A DNA stretch of 64,000 nt from Cryobacterium sp. BB307 (GTDB lineage Bacteria > Actinomycetota > Actinomycetes > Actinomycetales > Microbacteriaceae): the NCBI RefSeq assembly GCF_012274275.1, contig NZ_JAANZA010000002.1:124001-188000 (forward strand). Reading direction: 5' to 3'. Positions 18,217 to 27,334 of the stretch are shown piece by piece (positions within the stretch are counted from its first letter, which is position 1; every line of letters begins with the position of its first letter). The position numbers were made by a program, and so were the translations under genes. The notes under the pieces are model-generated. The model was not told where the DNA came from and made no database searches. It saw only the letters and a program-made list of their open reading frames with translations.

Positions 18217-18720
18217 ATGCGAACACTTGTGGTCTACGAGTCCCTGTGGGGGAACACCGAGAAGGTCGCACGCGCCATCGCCGACAGGCTCGGCCGGTTG
18301 GGTGCGGTGGATGTCGTCGATACGGACGCCGCGCCGAAAGTCGTCACGGGTTACGACCTGGTCGTCGTCGGCGGCCCGACCCATGCCTTCTCGATGAGCC
18401 GCCCCAGCACGCGTGGCGACGCAGTGAAGAACCATTCGGCACCGCACGAGCCCAAGCGCGGCATCCGGGAATGGCTGAACGCGGTGGAGCGCTCTGCGAT
18501 CAAGGTTCCCGCGGTCGCGTTCGATACCCGCGTCGACAAGCCGCGCCTGCCCGGCTCTGCCGCCAAGGCGGCACGACACGAGCTGCGATCGCTGGGCTTC
18601 GACACCTCGATCAAGCAGAAGACCTTTCGCGTGCACGACTACGCCGGCCCGCTCCTCGACGGCGAGGAGCAGCGCGCTGCCGATTGGGCCGACCAACTGG
18701 TCAAGCAGACGATGCGGTGA
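18217..18720 (+). CDS. Flavodoxin-family protein
   Basis: 167 residues with a flavodoxin-like fold. The N-terminal phosphate loop TLVVYESLWGNTEKVARAI (residues 3-21) follows the (T/S)xTGxT-like pattern for FMN phosphate, and VVVGGPTHAFSMSRPSTR (about 49-66) is the second FMN loop. The C-terminus is basic. Such proteins bind FMN and carry electrons or act as NAD(P)H:quinone reductases. GGAG lies about 8 nt before the ATG. It is convergent with the CPBP protease gene, and no redox partner is adjacent. Confidence 0.8.
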   Translation: MRTLVVYESLWGNTEKVARAIADRLGRLGAVDVVDTDAAPKVVTGYDLVVVGGPTHAFSMSRPSTRGDAVKNHSAPHEPKRGIREWLNAVERSAIKVPAVAFDTRVDKPRLPGSAAKAARHELRSLGFDTSIKQKTFRVHDYAGPLLDGEEQRAADWADQLVKQTMR

Positions 18721-18747
18721 TGGAGTTCATTCGGCTCGCCTCGATGT

Positions 18748-19506
18748 CTAGACGCGAAGCTTCCATCGCACTGACGGACGCAAGATCACGACCGCATAGA
18801 TCAACCACCCGACCCCGTGCAGCATGAAGATCGCGTACTGGTGTGCGGATCCCGGCTCAACGTTGCCGAGTCGGAACGTCAGGTCGTAGACACTGTGCAG
18901 GAGGATCGGGATCCACAGCGACCTAGTGCGCAGTCGCATCGCCGAATAACCGAAACCTGCCATGGTGGAGAACGCCACCTGCAACAGGGCGGTGTACCAG
19001 GGTGATCCGAGGGCGAGGTTGGTGAGGTGCATGAGGCCGAACATCGCGGACGAGATGCCGACGGCCGGCCAGATGCCTCGTGGCTGCAGTAAACGGAGGA
19101 AGACACCACGGAATGCCAGCTCCTCGCTGAACCCGGCCAGGGCGACAGAGGCGATCGCGAGCACAACCGTTGAGACGCCAGCCACTCGGAAGCCGGCAAA
19201 GAACCCGAACAGGATCGTGAGCACCGGGAACGACAGCGCTGCCAGATCGCGCCACGACGGCCAGCTCATCATGCCGATGGCGCGCCAACCGGTCATCGCC
19301 ACAAACGGCACAACCAGCAGGGTGATGAGCGCCTGAAGAGCGACCTGCAGAGTCGCGAGACCGCCGGGGCCGGACGTCAGCTGTGGCCAGAGCGCTTTGG
19401 CCGCAATCGCGATTCCGGTTACGACCACCAGGTACGAGCACCACAGTGCGACCGGGTAGCGCAGCGCGCGAAACCGAACAGGATGCTCCCACAGGTCTGC
19501 CGTCAT
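18748..19506 (-). CDS. CPBP-family intramembrane metalloprotease
   Basis: 252 residues, about seven to eight membrane helices. The CPBP (CAAX protease/bacteriocin-processing) motifs are intact: EELAFRGVFLRLL (EExxxR, about residues 137-149), FGLMHLTNLALG (FxxxH, about 165-176) and a final HSVYDL (HxxxD/N type) near 214. The Glu and His residues should hold zinc in the membrane for peptide cleavage. The ATG overlaps the stop of the GNAT gene (ATGA), so it is the second gene of a two-gene unit. Substrates are unknown; roles range from prenyl-protein-type processing to bacteriocin self-immunity. Confidence 0.85.
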   Translation of the reverse strand: MTADLWEHPVRFRALRYPVALWCSYLVVVTGIAIAAKALWPQLTSGPGGLATLQVALQALITLLVVPFVAMTGWRAIGMMSWPSWRDLAALSFPVLTILFGFFAGFRVAGVSTVVLAIASVALAGFSEELAFRGVFLRLLQPRGIWPAVGISSAMFGLMHLTNLALGSPWYTALLQVAFSTMAGFGYSAMRLRTRSLWIPILLHSVYDLTFRLGNVEPGSAHQYAIFMLHGVGWLIYAVVILRPSVRWKLRV

Positions 19507-19991
19507 AGCGTGTCCGAGACGGTGAACAGGTAGTCGTCCGGGGACCAGGATGCGGCAACCCTCGTCTTCAGGTCGGCGCCAAGACGCTGATAGAAGCGAT
19601 GGCCGTCCACGTTCGTCAGGCTGGCGCTCCAGACGACAGGAAGGCGATCCGGGGCTGCAAGCCCCGCGACGGCCGCCATGAGCACCTGTCCAACTCCGCG
19701 ATTTCGGGCAGCCTCCCGCACGTACAGATCGTCCATGGCGAGAACGTCGCCACCGAGCCACAGGCTCAACCGCCGAACGGTGGATGCGTATCCGACCGCG
19801 CCAGGGCCGTCACTGGCAATCACAACCCTGACATCATCGCGACTCAGGAGCCTCTTCCAGCCGTCAACGGTCACACGGACGTCGTCGAGCGAGTCTTCGT
19901 GAGCAGCGAGTTCCAAGACAAGCGCATGCAGGATTTCGGCGTCGACTGGGCAGGCGAGGCGCGTGCGGACTTCGGTGAGGTGGCCAGACAT
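19503..19991 (-). CDS. GNAT-family N-acetyltransferase
   Basis: 162 residues. The acetyl-CoA-binding core is visible: LAMDDLYVREAARNRGVGQV contains the R/Q-x-x-G-x-G/A pyrophosphate loop (RNRGVG), followed by 'LMAAVAGLA' and, later, the Asn-x-x-x-x-x-FY element 'NVDGHRFYQRLGA' typical of small-molecule acetyltransferases. The ATG at 19991 follows AAAGGAACC; an upstream in-frame extension lacks such a site and would enter the divergent regulator's promoter. Coupled to the CPBP gene downstream. Substrate unknown. Confidence 0.85.
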   Translation of the reverse strand: MSGHLTEVRTRLACPVDAEILHALVLELAAHEDSLDDVRVTVDGWKRLLSRDDVRVVIASDGPGAVGYASTVRRLSLWLGGDVLAMDDLYVREAARNRGVGQVLMAAVAGLAAPDRLPVVWSASLTNVDGHRFYQRLGADLKTRVAASWSPDDYLFTVSDTL

Positions 19992-20085
19992 TCGTGGTTC
20001 CTTTCGTGGGTGCTCCGTGACGATCCTCAACCACGCCCGCCTGATTCGCGCCGGTGATTCCACCGGGTAATCGCCTGTGCTCCGA

Positions 20086-20091
20086 TAAGAT
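20086..20091 (+). promoter_or_regulatory. Putative -10 element (TAAGAT), leaderless start of the LuxR/AAA gene
   Basis: TAAGAT ends 6 nt before GTG at 20098, which favours that codon over the in-frame TTG at 20092. No ribosome binding site is present. Confidence 0.5.
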
Positions 20092-20097
20092 TTGCCC

Positions 20098-22836
20098 GTG
20101 CTTCTCGGGCGGGACACGGAGCGGGCGATGATCGCCCAAGTGCTCAATCGTGCCCACGATGGGCACGGCGGCGCCCTGGTCCTTCATGGTGAGGCGGGCA
20201 TCGGGAAGTCGGCTCTGCTCGACTCCGTGGGTGAGGACGCTCGCGACGTGACCGTGCTGCGCACTGCCGGAATCGAATCCGAGAGTCCTCTCGCGTTTGC
20301 CGCGCTACACCGACTGCTTCAACCCCTGATGGCCGGGGTCGCGAGTCTGCCGGGTCCGCAAGCACACGCTCTTGGTCAGGTGCTGGGTCTCCAGGCGCCG
20401 AAAGAGGCAGGAACCGAGCGTTTTCTGGTGTTCCTCGCCGTGCTCACCCTGATCAGCGAAGCCGCGGAGGGGCGTCCGGTGGTGTGCATCATCGATGACG
20501 CACATTGGCTGGACGAGGCGTCAGCCGCCGCGCTCCTCTTCGTCGCACGGCGAATCGACGTTTCGGCAGTCGGGATGCTTTTTGCAGCCAGAGACGGTGG
20601 CCCGCGGCGCTTTGACTGGGAGGACCTGCCGGCGCTGTCGATACAGGGACTGCCCGAGGACGCGGCAGGCGAGCTGCTCCTGCACGGAACTGCAGGCATA
20701 GAGATCGCCGTGGGCGTTCGGCAGGAACTCATTCGACGAACTGGAAGGAATCCGCTCGCTCTCGTCGAACTGCCTGGTGCGCTCTCGACTGAGCAGCTTG
20801 CCGGACTGGAACCGCTTCCCTCGCATCTTCCTTTGACCGACGGCCTCGAGCGGGTGTTTCTAGACCGGTATCGGAGCGTTCCCGCCTCCGCTCAGGCTTT
20901 CGCCCTCGTAGCCTCTGTGGACGACTCTGGAGATTCTGCGATTGTCCGCGACGCGGCCCAGCGGCTTGGCGCTGTCGACGGCGAGGATGATGCGGTTGGC
21001 GCTGGGCTCATAGTGACAACTGGCACGCGGGTTCACGTGCGGCATCCACTGGTGCGCTCCGCCATCTACCTGGCCGCACCCGACGAGCAACGCCGGCGCG
21101 CGCATCTAGCCCTTGCAGAGGCACTTGAACTTCGCGGTGAGACCGACCGTGCGACCTGGCACCGGGCATCCGCCCAAGTTTCCCCGGACGAACCGATTGC
21201 CGCGGACCTCGATGCGATCGCCCGCCGGTTCCATCAGCAGGGAGGTCACGAGGCCGCATCAGCGGCGTGGGAACGTGCCGCGACGCTGAGCGAGGAGGGG
21301 GAGCTCGCCGCTACCCGCACGGCAGCGGCAGCGATGGCAGCGTGGCTGGCTGGCAAGCCAGACAGAGCGAAGTTCCTGGCACAGTCAGCGCGTGCGCGAA
21401 GCACCGACCCGGCGACGATTGCGCAAAGCGATCGGCTGCGCGCCTTCGTGGAAATGAATTTCGGCTCGCCGACTCTGGCGCACGGGATCCTCGCTCACGC
21501 CGCCACTGAAGCGGCCGCTTCGGGTCACCTGAGCGTCGCGGGAGAACTTGCGATGATCGCGACGACCTTGGCCGCGTTCGGGGCCAGCTCGGGCGCAACC
21601 ATCGCCGTTGGGGACTTGCTTGCCGTGTCTTCGCCAGACGACGGTGCAGCTGGGCAATCCGCTCTGCTCCTCTCCATGGACCACTACACCCATGGTCGGC
21701 TGGAGGCAGCCGAGAGCGAGCTGCAGCGTGCCCTCCGGCTGCGAGTCGGACTCACCGACCCCGACCTGCTCGCCAACGTCGGCGTCGCCACGCTGTTGCT
21801 CGGCGATGACGAGCAGGCGTTGCGATGGCACGATATCCAGCTCGACCAGGCTCGGCTTCAGTCATCTCCCATTCGCATCCTTCATGCGCTCACCCGCAGG
21901 GCTATCGCCCAGCTCTCTACGGCGCAGTGGGACGAACTGAGTGCCGCCGCCGACGAGGTGTCGCAACTTGCGGGCATCACGGGGCAGCAGAATCAGCGGC
22001 TGCTTCCCAGCGCACAGATCCTCGTCGTCGGCGCCTATCGCGGCGAGGACACCTTCGAGCCGCGCGCCGAACAACTGCAAGCACTCCTATCCACAGAGCG
22101 TGCAGGAGTGCTCGACCGGATGATCGCGGACACCTTCTCTTGGGCCCAGGGAATCCGACGCAGCGCACAGGACGCCGTTGCGGCTGCCCACTACTTCGAC
22201 CGCATTGTCCACCCGATGCTGCGTCGGGCAGCGTTCTACGACATTCTCGATGTGGCGATCCAGGTGGGAGATACCAAGACCGCGACAGCTATCACCGATG
22301 ACATGGCGCGCTTCGCCGCAGCGACGGGCCACGCTTGGGCCGCGGCCGCTGCCGGGCATGGCCGTGCATTGCTCGCCCACTCAGACGCTGACGCTGAGTC
22401 GCACTTCGAGGAAGCGCTGGCCCACCATGCCGGCAGCAGTCGCCCGTTCAACCATGCACGCACCCGCCTCGCTTATGGCCAGCAGCTGCGCCGGGCTCGT
22501 CGTCGGGTCGATGCCCGGGGGCACCTGCGCGTTGCTCTTGCTATCTTCGATGGGCTCGATACCGGCCCCTGGTCTGGTCGCGCCGCGGAAGAGTTGCGTG
22601 CCTCCGGGGAGACCGCTCGGCGCCGCGGCGCGGACTCGGCGGAGCGTGTCGCCCTGACCGCTCAGGAACTGCAGGTGGCCAGACTCGTGCAGCAGGGACT
22701 GTCGAACCGGGATGTCGCTGCGCGCCTGTTCATCAGCCCGCGCACCGTCGACTTCCACCTGCGGAACGTGTTCGCGAAGCTTGGCGTCAGTTCACGTGGA
22801 GCGCTCGTCGGGCAGAACATCACACAACCGACCTAA
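20098..22836 (+). CDS. Large LuxR-family regulator with AAA/STAND ATPase domain
   Basis: 912 residues. It starts VLLGRDTERA, typical of this family. Walker A GEAGIGKS is at residues 31-38 and Walker B VVCIIDDAHW at about 129-138. A winged-helix/NB-ARC-like region follows, then TPR-type helical repeats (about 380-830) and a C-terminal LuxR helix-turn-helix (about 850-905: LTAQELQVARLVQQGLSNRD, ISPRTVDFHLRNVFAKLGV). Such MalT/LAL-type proteins use ligand- and ATP-driven oligomerisation to activate promoters. The genes that follow on the same strand (DJ-1-like, ABC transporter, MFS exporter) are the likely targets. Ligand unknown. Confidence 0.9.
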   Translation: MLLGRDTERAMIAQVLNRAHDGHGGALVLHGEAGIGKSALLDSVGEDARDVTVLRTAGIESESPLAFAALHRLLQPLMAGVASLPGPQAHALGQVLGLQAPKEAGTERFLVFLAVLTLISEAAEGRPVVCIIDDAHWLDEASAAALLFVARRIDVSAVGMLFAARDGGPRRFDWEDLPALSIQGLPEDAAGELLLHGTAGIEIAVGVRQELIRRTGRNPLALVELPGALSTEQLAGLEPLPSHLPLTDGLERVFLDRYRSVPASAQAFALVASVDDSGDSAIVRDAAQRLGAVDGEDDAVGAGLIVTTGTRVHVRHPLVRSAIYLAAPDEQRRRAHLALAEALELRGETDRATWHRASAQVSPDEPIAADLDAIARRFHQQGGHEAASAAWERAATLSEEGELAATRTAAAAMAAWLAGKPDRAKFLAQSARARSTDPATIAQSDRLRAFVEMNFGSPTLAHGILAHAATEAAASGHLSVAGELAMIATTLAAFGASSGATIAVGDLLAVSSPDDGAAGQSALLLSMDHYTHGRLEAAESELQRALRLRVGLTDPDLLANVGVATLLLGDDEQALRWHDIQLDQARLQSSPIRILHALTRRAIAQLSTAQWDELSAAADEVSQLAGITGQQNQRLLPSAQILVVGAYRGEDTFEPRAEQLQALLSTERAGVLDRMIADTFSWAQGIRRSAQDAVAAAHYFDRIVHPMLRRAAFYDILDVAIQVGDTKTATAITDDMARFAAATGHAWAAAAAGHGRALLAHSDADAESHFEEALAHHAGSSRPFNHARTRLAYGQQLRRARRRVDARGHLRVALAIFDGLDTGPWSGRAAEELRASGETARRRGADSAERVALTAQELQVARLVQQGLSNRDVAARLFISPRTVDFHLRNVFAKLGVSSRGALVGQNITQPT

Positions 22837-22894
22837 CGAATACCGGTGATTTGGCCGGTGCGACAGCCCATCGGTCACCGGGAACCTTGCAGAC

Positions 22895-23431
22895 ATGCAA
22901 GCCACCATCCTGCTTTTCGACAGGTTCACCGCACTCGAGGCGGTCGGCGCGCACGATGCGCTAGCCGGCACACCCAAGATGGACGTCACGTTCATCGCAG
23001 AACGCGTTGGTCCGATCCGCGACGACACTCGACGCCTGCAGCTCACAGCTGACGCGGCTCTCAGTGAGTTCCCGCATCCGGACATCGTCGTATTCCCCGG
23101 CGGCCCAGGCGCCCAGCAGCACCTGGTCAATGGCACCGTTCACCAGTGGCTTCGCGCGGCCGACTGCCGGGCCCAGTGGATGCTCGCGATCGGCTCGGGG
23201 TCCACTGTCCTTGCGGCGGCAGGACTGCTGCGTGGCGTCTCGGTCTCGGCGACCGACACGACGGGCCGCTTGCTCCGTGAGCACGGCGCCCGCCCCGCTA
23301 CCCAGGCGGTCGTCATCGACGGCAAGTACGGGACTGCCGCCGACGGCGCCGACGCAGGCGTTCTGATCCGAAACGTTCTTCACCGCCGATTCCACCCACC
23401 GCATCATCCCATCGAAAGGAACTACACGTGA
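22895..23431 (+). CDS. DJ-1/PfpI-family protein lacking the nucleophilic cysteine
   Basis: 178 residues of the DJ-1/PfpI fold: MQATILLFDRFTALEAVGAH with the early acidic residue, 'DIVVFPGGPGAQQHL' in the middle, and the nucleophile elbow region 'MLAIGSGSTVLAAAGLLRG'. The family normally has Cys in A-x-C-x-G-x; here the position reads Gly (AIGSGS). The isonitrile-hydratase or peptidase-type chemistry is therefore unlikely, and a binding or regulatory role is more plausible. Its stop overlaps the start of the ABC ATPase (GTGA), so it belongs to the transporter operon. Confidence 0.8.
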   Translation: MQATILLFDRFTALEAVGAHDALAGTPKMDVTFIAERVGPIRDDTRRLQLTADAALSEFPHPDIVVFPGGPGAQQHLVNGTVHQWLRAADCRAQWMLAIGSGSTVLAAAGLLRGVSVSATDTTGRLLREHGARPATQAVVIDGKYGTAADGADAGVLIRNVLHRRFHPPHHPIERNYT

Positions 23432-24348
23432 TCGAAGCACGAAACCTCACGAAGACGTACGGTGACAAGACCGTCGTCGACGACATCACCTTCACTATCC
23501 AGCCGGGGCGCGTGACCGGGTTCCTTGGCCCGAATGGTGCTGGGAAGTCGACAACCATGCGCATGATCCTCGGTCTTGACACACCGACGAGCGGGTCGGT
23601 CACGGTGGATGGACGCCATTACGGCCAGCATCGTGCGCCGCTCCAGGAGGTCGGCGCACTCCTCGACGCCAGGGCTTTCCATCCCAGCCGCAGCGCACGC
23701 AACCACCTGCTCGCCATGGCTACCACCCACGGCATCTCGGCCCGACGTGTGGACGAAGTTCTCCAGCTGACCGGTCTGGCAGAGGTCGCAGGCCGTCGGG
23801 CTGGAAACTTCTCGCTCGGAATGGGTCAACGTCTCGGCATCGCCGGCGCCCTGCTCGGAGATCCGAAGAGCGTCATCCTCGACGAACCGGTCAACGGTCT
23901 CGACCCGGATGGAGTGCTGTGGGTGCGGCATCTGGCAAGGACACTTGCTGACGAGGGCCGCACGGTGTTCCTCTCGTCTCACCTCATGAGCGAGATGGCG
24001 CAGACGGCCGACCACCTCATCGTCATCGGACGAGGCCGAATCATCGCGGACGCCCCGATCGCCGACATCCTCGCGGGCGGGGGACATCGCACCCTCGTTC
24101 GCGTCGAACAGCAGGAGCTCCTTCAAGCGGCGGTCGTCGCAATGGGGGCGACCGTCCAGACGGGGGACGATGACGAACTGCTGGTCGCCGGCTTGGAACC
24201 CCGCGAAATCGCCGGTGCGGCACTCGACCGTGGCCTGCTCATCTATGAACTGACACCGCAACGCGCCTCTCTCGAAGAGGCCTACATGGAATTGACAAGA
24301 GACGACGTCGAGTACCAGTCGCTGGCGCTCACGGGAAAAGGAAACTGA
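23428..24348 (+). CDS. ABC transporter ATP-binding protein
   Basis: 306 residues. Walker A GPNGAGKST (34-42), signature FSLGMGQRLG (about 129-138), Walker B VILDEPVNGLDP, and the switch His in FLSSHLMSEM. The C-terminal ~90 residues form the extension typical of drug- or antibiotic-export ATPases of the BcrA/DrrA type, ending in 'SLEEAYMELTRDD'. GAAAGGAAC precedes the GTG start. The permease begins 6 nt after the stop. The pair should act as a 2+2 exporter in the cytoplasmic membrane. Substrate unknown; context with an MFS exporter suggests toxic-compound efflux. Confidence 0.92.
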   Translation: MIEARNLTKTYGDKTVVDDITFTIQPGRVTGFLGPNGAGKSTTMRMILGLDTPTSGSVTVDGRHYGQHRAPLQEVGALLDARAFHPSRSARNHLLAMATTHGISARRVDEVLQLTGLAEVAGRRAGNFSLGMGQRLGIAGALLGDPKSVILDEPVNGLDPDGVLWVRHLARTLADEGRTVFLSSHLMSEMAQTADHLIVIGRGRIIADAPIADILAGGGHRTLVRVEQQELLQAAVVAMGATVQTGDDDELLVAGLEPREIAGAALDRGLLIYELTPQRASLEEAYMELTRDDVEYQSLALTGKGN

Positions 24349-24353
24349 CCGAC

Positions 24354-25172
24354 ATGACCACAACACTCGAAGCTCAACAGAACCCTGCAGCTTGGACCAA
24401 GGGTCTCTCCTTCTCACGGATCGTGCGATCCGAGTGGGTGAAACTCCGCAGCCTGCCCTCCTCCTACATTCTGGTCGCGTCCTCGGTCGCGGCCATGGTG
24501 GGCGTCGGAATGCTCGGCGCAGGGGGGATGATCCTTTCACAGCGCGACGGTCAGCCCGTCGCGACCCAAGCCATCCAGTCGATGCCGATGGCCGGACTGT
24601 CGTTCGGTCAACTCCTTCTCGCTGCGCTGGCGGTGCTCCTGGTCAGCTCGGAGTTCGGCACGGGGATGATCCGCCCGACTCTGACCGCCGCGCCGATGCG
24701 AACCGGTGTGCTGGCAGCCAAAGCGCTGGTCGCGGCCGGAATCGGTGCTCTGACCGGTGCAACCGCAGCGTTCCTGAGCTACCTACTGATCCAGCCGATC
24801 CTTGCTCAGGAGGACTTGGACTATGCCCTCGAGAACCCCCGCATGTACGGCCTGCTGCTGGCAACCGGCGTGTACCTGGCGTTGGCAGCGGTCATCGCCG
24901 TCAGCATTGGTGTACTTCTCCGGAACTCGGCAGGAGCCATCGTGACGGTGATCGGGCTGCTGTTCGTTCTGCCCACCGCTTTGTCGATGATTCCCGGTGG
25001 GGTGGCGGCGGAAATTCTCCGCTACCTTCCGTCGGAAGCGGGATCCCAGTTCATGGCCGCCGAGATCGCCGACGGTGAGCTGACGCGGCTCGAAGGCGCC
25101 CTGGTCATGACTGCCTGGGCGGTTGGCTTCGCCCTCACAGCCGCCCTCGTATTCCGCCGCCGCGACGTCTGA
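24354..25172 (+). CDS. ABC transporter permease (ABC-2 type)
   Basis: 272 residues with six predicted membrane helices: about 38-60 (YILVASSVAAMVGVGMLGAG), a helix around 85-103 ending 'LLLAALAVLLVSSEFGTGMI' (the SEFGTGMIR motif marks ABC-2 permeases), and four more through 'TAWAVGFALTAALVFRR' at the C-terminus. It pairs with the ATPase just upstream. The gene start is the ATG that shares the short ACCGAC spacer after the ATPase stop. The MFS gene starts 22 nt after its stop. Confidence 0.88.
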   Translation: MTTTLEAQQNPAAWTKGLSFSRIVRSEWVKLRSLPSSYILVASSVAAMVGVGMLGAGGMILSQRDGQPVATQAIQSMPMAGLSFGQLLLAALAVLLVSSEFGTGMIRPTLTAAPMRTGVLAAKALVAAGIGALTGATAAFLSYLLIQPILAQEDLDYALENPRMYGLLLATGVYLALAAVIAVSIGVLLRNSAGAIVTVIGLLFVLPTALSMIPGGVAAEILRYLPSEAGSQFMAAEIADGELTRLEGALVMTAWAVGFALTAALVFRRRDV

Positions 25173-25194
25173 GCGAAAGCTACAGGGATCAACG

Positions 25195-26652
25195 ATGAAT
25201 GGCCGAATCGCCAGCACAACAAGCCGGATGACTCTTGTGCTCCTGGTCGGTGCGCAGTTTGTGGTGATGCTTGACACTTCGATCGTCAATGTCGCACTGC
25301 CGACCATCCAAGACAGGCTGGGGCTGAGTCACACCGGAGCAGCGTGGACGGTGAACGCATACTTCCTCGCGTTCGGCGGGACTCTGCTGCTTGGCGGGCG
25401 GCTCGCCGACACGCTCGGGCGGCGCCGACTGTTCACGCTGGCGGCGGTCGCCTTCACAGTGGCTTCGGTGGGCGCCGCCCTGGCGTCCACCGAGGTCATC
25501 CTCATCGCTGCCCGAGCCGCTCAAGGTCTTAGTGCCGCCGTGCTTAGCCCCACTGCGATGTCGATCCTGCTCGCCTCCTTCCCGGGGAACACCCGGGGCA
25601 GGGCGATGAACGCATGGGGCGCCGCATCGACTCTGGGCGGGGCGATCGGAGTCCTCGTCGGTGGCGGCGTGACAGCCGCGTGGGGCTGGTCGGCCGTCTT
25701 CTGGATCACGGTGCCTATCACTGCCATTGCCGCGCTCAGCACCCGACGGCTCATTCCCGCCGATACGTCGACAACTAGGCAGCGGACTCCCATCGATATT
25801 ACAGGCGCAGCATCCGTCACCGCCGCTGCGCTGTCACTCATCTACCTGGCAGTGAGCGTTCCGGTGCAGGGATTCGGCGCACCGGGCACAATCGTTGCGT
25901 CGATTGGAGGAGTCGCCGCGATGGTGGTGTTCTGTCTCGCGGAACGTCGAGCGGCCGATCCAATCCTGCCGCTCGTTCTGTTCCGATCCCGAACGGTGTC
26001 GCTTGGACTCGTCGTGAGTCTGCTTGGCGGCGCTGCGCGTGCATCGTCCTTCACAATCGCCGCTCTCTATCTTCAACAAGTGATGCGGATGGATGCCGGA
26101 ACCGCTGGGCTAGCGATGGTGCCCACTTCTGTGGCGGGCTTCGTGGTGACGATAGTTGGCCTACCGCGCGCCCTCCGGAGGCTTGGAGCTCGCGTGACAG
26201 TCACAATCGGATTGGTGGTGCTCGCCGTTGGGCATGCCTGGCTGTCCTCCGCCTCGAACTGGGTCCACTACACCGCGGGTGTGTTGCCCGGACTGCTCTT
26301 GATCGCCGTCGGCGTCGCGCTGAGTTTTACCCCAACCACGATACTGATCGCGGACGCTATGTCGTCCGAGCGCCCCGGCCTTGCCGCAGGGATGGCGAGT
26401 GCGTCGTCGCAGATTGGCGCAGCGCTCGGCGTGGCCGTTCTCACTGCGTCGATTGTGGCCCACGCGGGACCGCAACCGGTGCTCGGGGCGTCCGCGTTGA
26501 GCGAGGGCTTCAAGCACGCGTTCCTGAACGCTGCCGGGATCGCGACAACCGCGGCTCTGCTTGCGCTCTCGCTCGTAATTGCCAATCGAGAGCGGCCGGT
26601 GTTCGGCATGAATCGGCTTCGGCCCGTTAACGCCGCGTCCCTCCCGGAATAA
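25195..26652 (+). CDS. MFS transporter, DHA2 (14-TM drug:H+ antiporter) type
   Basis: 485 residues, about 14 membrane helices. Family motifs: motif D1-like MLDTSIVNVALPTIQ near residue 25, motif A GRLADTLGRRRLF near 70-82, motif C-like 'GAASTLGGAIGVLVGG' around 143-158. These fit the EmrB/QacA-type exporters driven by proton-motive force. AGGGA precedes the ATG at 25195. It follows the ABC pair closely on the same strand, so the regulator-DJ1-ABC-MFS row looks like one efflux response unit. A 13-bp hairpin overlaps its stop codon. Confidence 0.9.
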   Translation: MNGRIASTTSRMTLVLLVGAQFVVMLDTSIVNVALPTIQDRLGLSHTGAAWTVNAYFLAFGGTLLLGGRLADTLGRRRLFTLAAVAFTVASVGAALASTEVILIAARAAQGLSAAVLSPTAMSILLASFPGNTRGRAMNAWGAASTLGGAIGVLVGGGVTAAWGWSAVFWITVPITAIAALSTRRLIPADTSTTRQRTPIDITGAASVTAAALSLIYLAVSVPVQGFGAPGTIVASIGGVAAMVVFCLAERRAADPILPLVLFRSRTVSLGLVVSLLGGAARASSFTIAALYLQQVMRMDAGTAGLAMVPTSVAGFVVTIVGLPRALRRLGARVTVTIGLVVLAVGHAWLSSASNWVHYTAGVLPGLLLIAVGVALSFTPTTILIADAMSSERPGLAAGMASASSQIGAALGVAVLTASIVAHAGPQPVLGASALSEGFKHAFLNAAGIATTAALLALSLVIANRERPVFGMNRLRPVNAASLPE

Positions 26653-26668
26653 TCACGGGAGGGACGCG
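26634..26668. terminator. Hairpin overlapping the MFS stop codon
   Basis: cgcgtccctcccg (26634-26646) pairs perfectly over 13 bp with cgggagggacgcg (26656-26668), with a 9-nt AT-rich loop that contains the MFS stop codon TAA. Convergent genes on either side make it a probable bidirectional terminator. Confidence 0.7.
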
Positions 26669-26683
26669 AACTCTTCTGATCGG

Positions 26684-27136
26684 TTAGACGCTGACGGACT
26701 CTGACTCTGCCGCCGGCGCGGACGCCGCCTTGGCCGTCGAGACCAGGCCACGCGCGCGGTTGAACAGGTGGTAGGTGACCACCCACGCGCCAAGCCCGAC
26801 GAGCACGTGGAAGCTCACGATGATGGTTGCAGCCATGGAGTCGGCGGGCGCGTCCGGGTTTACGAAGAGCCCCGCGAGCATGAACAGCCCGGGCTGAAGC
26901 AGGATGAGCACAAGAGGCAGCGCTGAGAGCGCGATCGTGCGACCGCCGGCCTTGATGAAGAACGACACGATCAGCAGCAACAGCGATGCGACCGTCAGCA
27001 CGTAGCGACCGTTCATGCCGTGGAAGCTGAACAGCTCATCGTCGGGGTTGGAGAACACTCCGACGCCGGCCAGGTAGAACTGCACGGTCAAGGCGACCAG
27101 CAAAATGACAGTGAGAACAAGGTAGACAGAACGCAC
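26684..27136 (-). CDS. Hypothetical four-helix membrane protein (DUF6220-like)
   Basis: 150 residues with four helices: VYLVLTVILLVALTVQFYLAG (4-24), 'VLTVASLLLLIVSFFI' (about 46-62), 'TIALSALPLVLILLQPGLFM' (about 67-86) and 'TIIVSFHVLVGLGAWVVTYH' (about 103-122), then a soluble Ala/Ser tail. The pattern FSFHGMNGRYV after helix 1 and the His in helix 4 resemble small heme-like four-helix families, but I cannot prove cofactor binding. GTG at 27136 has GAGGAGA upstream. Function unknown. Confidence 0.6.
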   Translation of the reverse strand: MRSVYLVLTVILLVALTVQFYLAGVGVFSNPDDELFSFHGMNGRYVLTVASLLLLIVSFFIKAGGRTIALSALPLVLILLQPGLFMLAGLFVNPDAPADSMAATIIVSFHVLVGLGAWVVTYHLFNRARGLVSTAKAASAPAAESESVSV

Positions 27137-27334
27137 GGTGGATCTCCTCAGGTTCGGGTGGATTCGGCACCGACTCCTGATCGGTACCTCCATGACCGCC
27201 TCGGAGACTACCTTCGAATGACCCTCACTAGTGGGTCCTAGCCTCGATCCGGCACCCTAGTTCTATCCCTAGTGATTGGTGCCGAGCCACGAGTCGAGCA
27301 CGGCGCTGGGAGATTCGCCTTGCGCGGGTGCACC

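Noticed and set aside
17515..18696. A 393-codon version of the membrane protein after the dynamin operon
   Set aside because: The extra N-terminal 200 codons lie antisense to the flavodoxin gene; the start at 18099 has a fitting -10 element.
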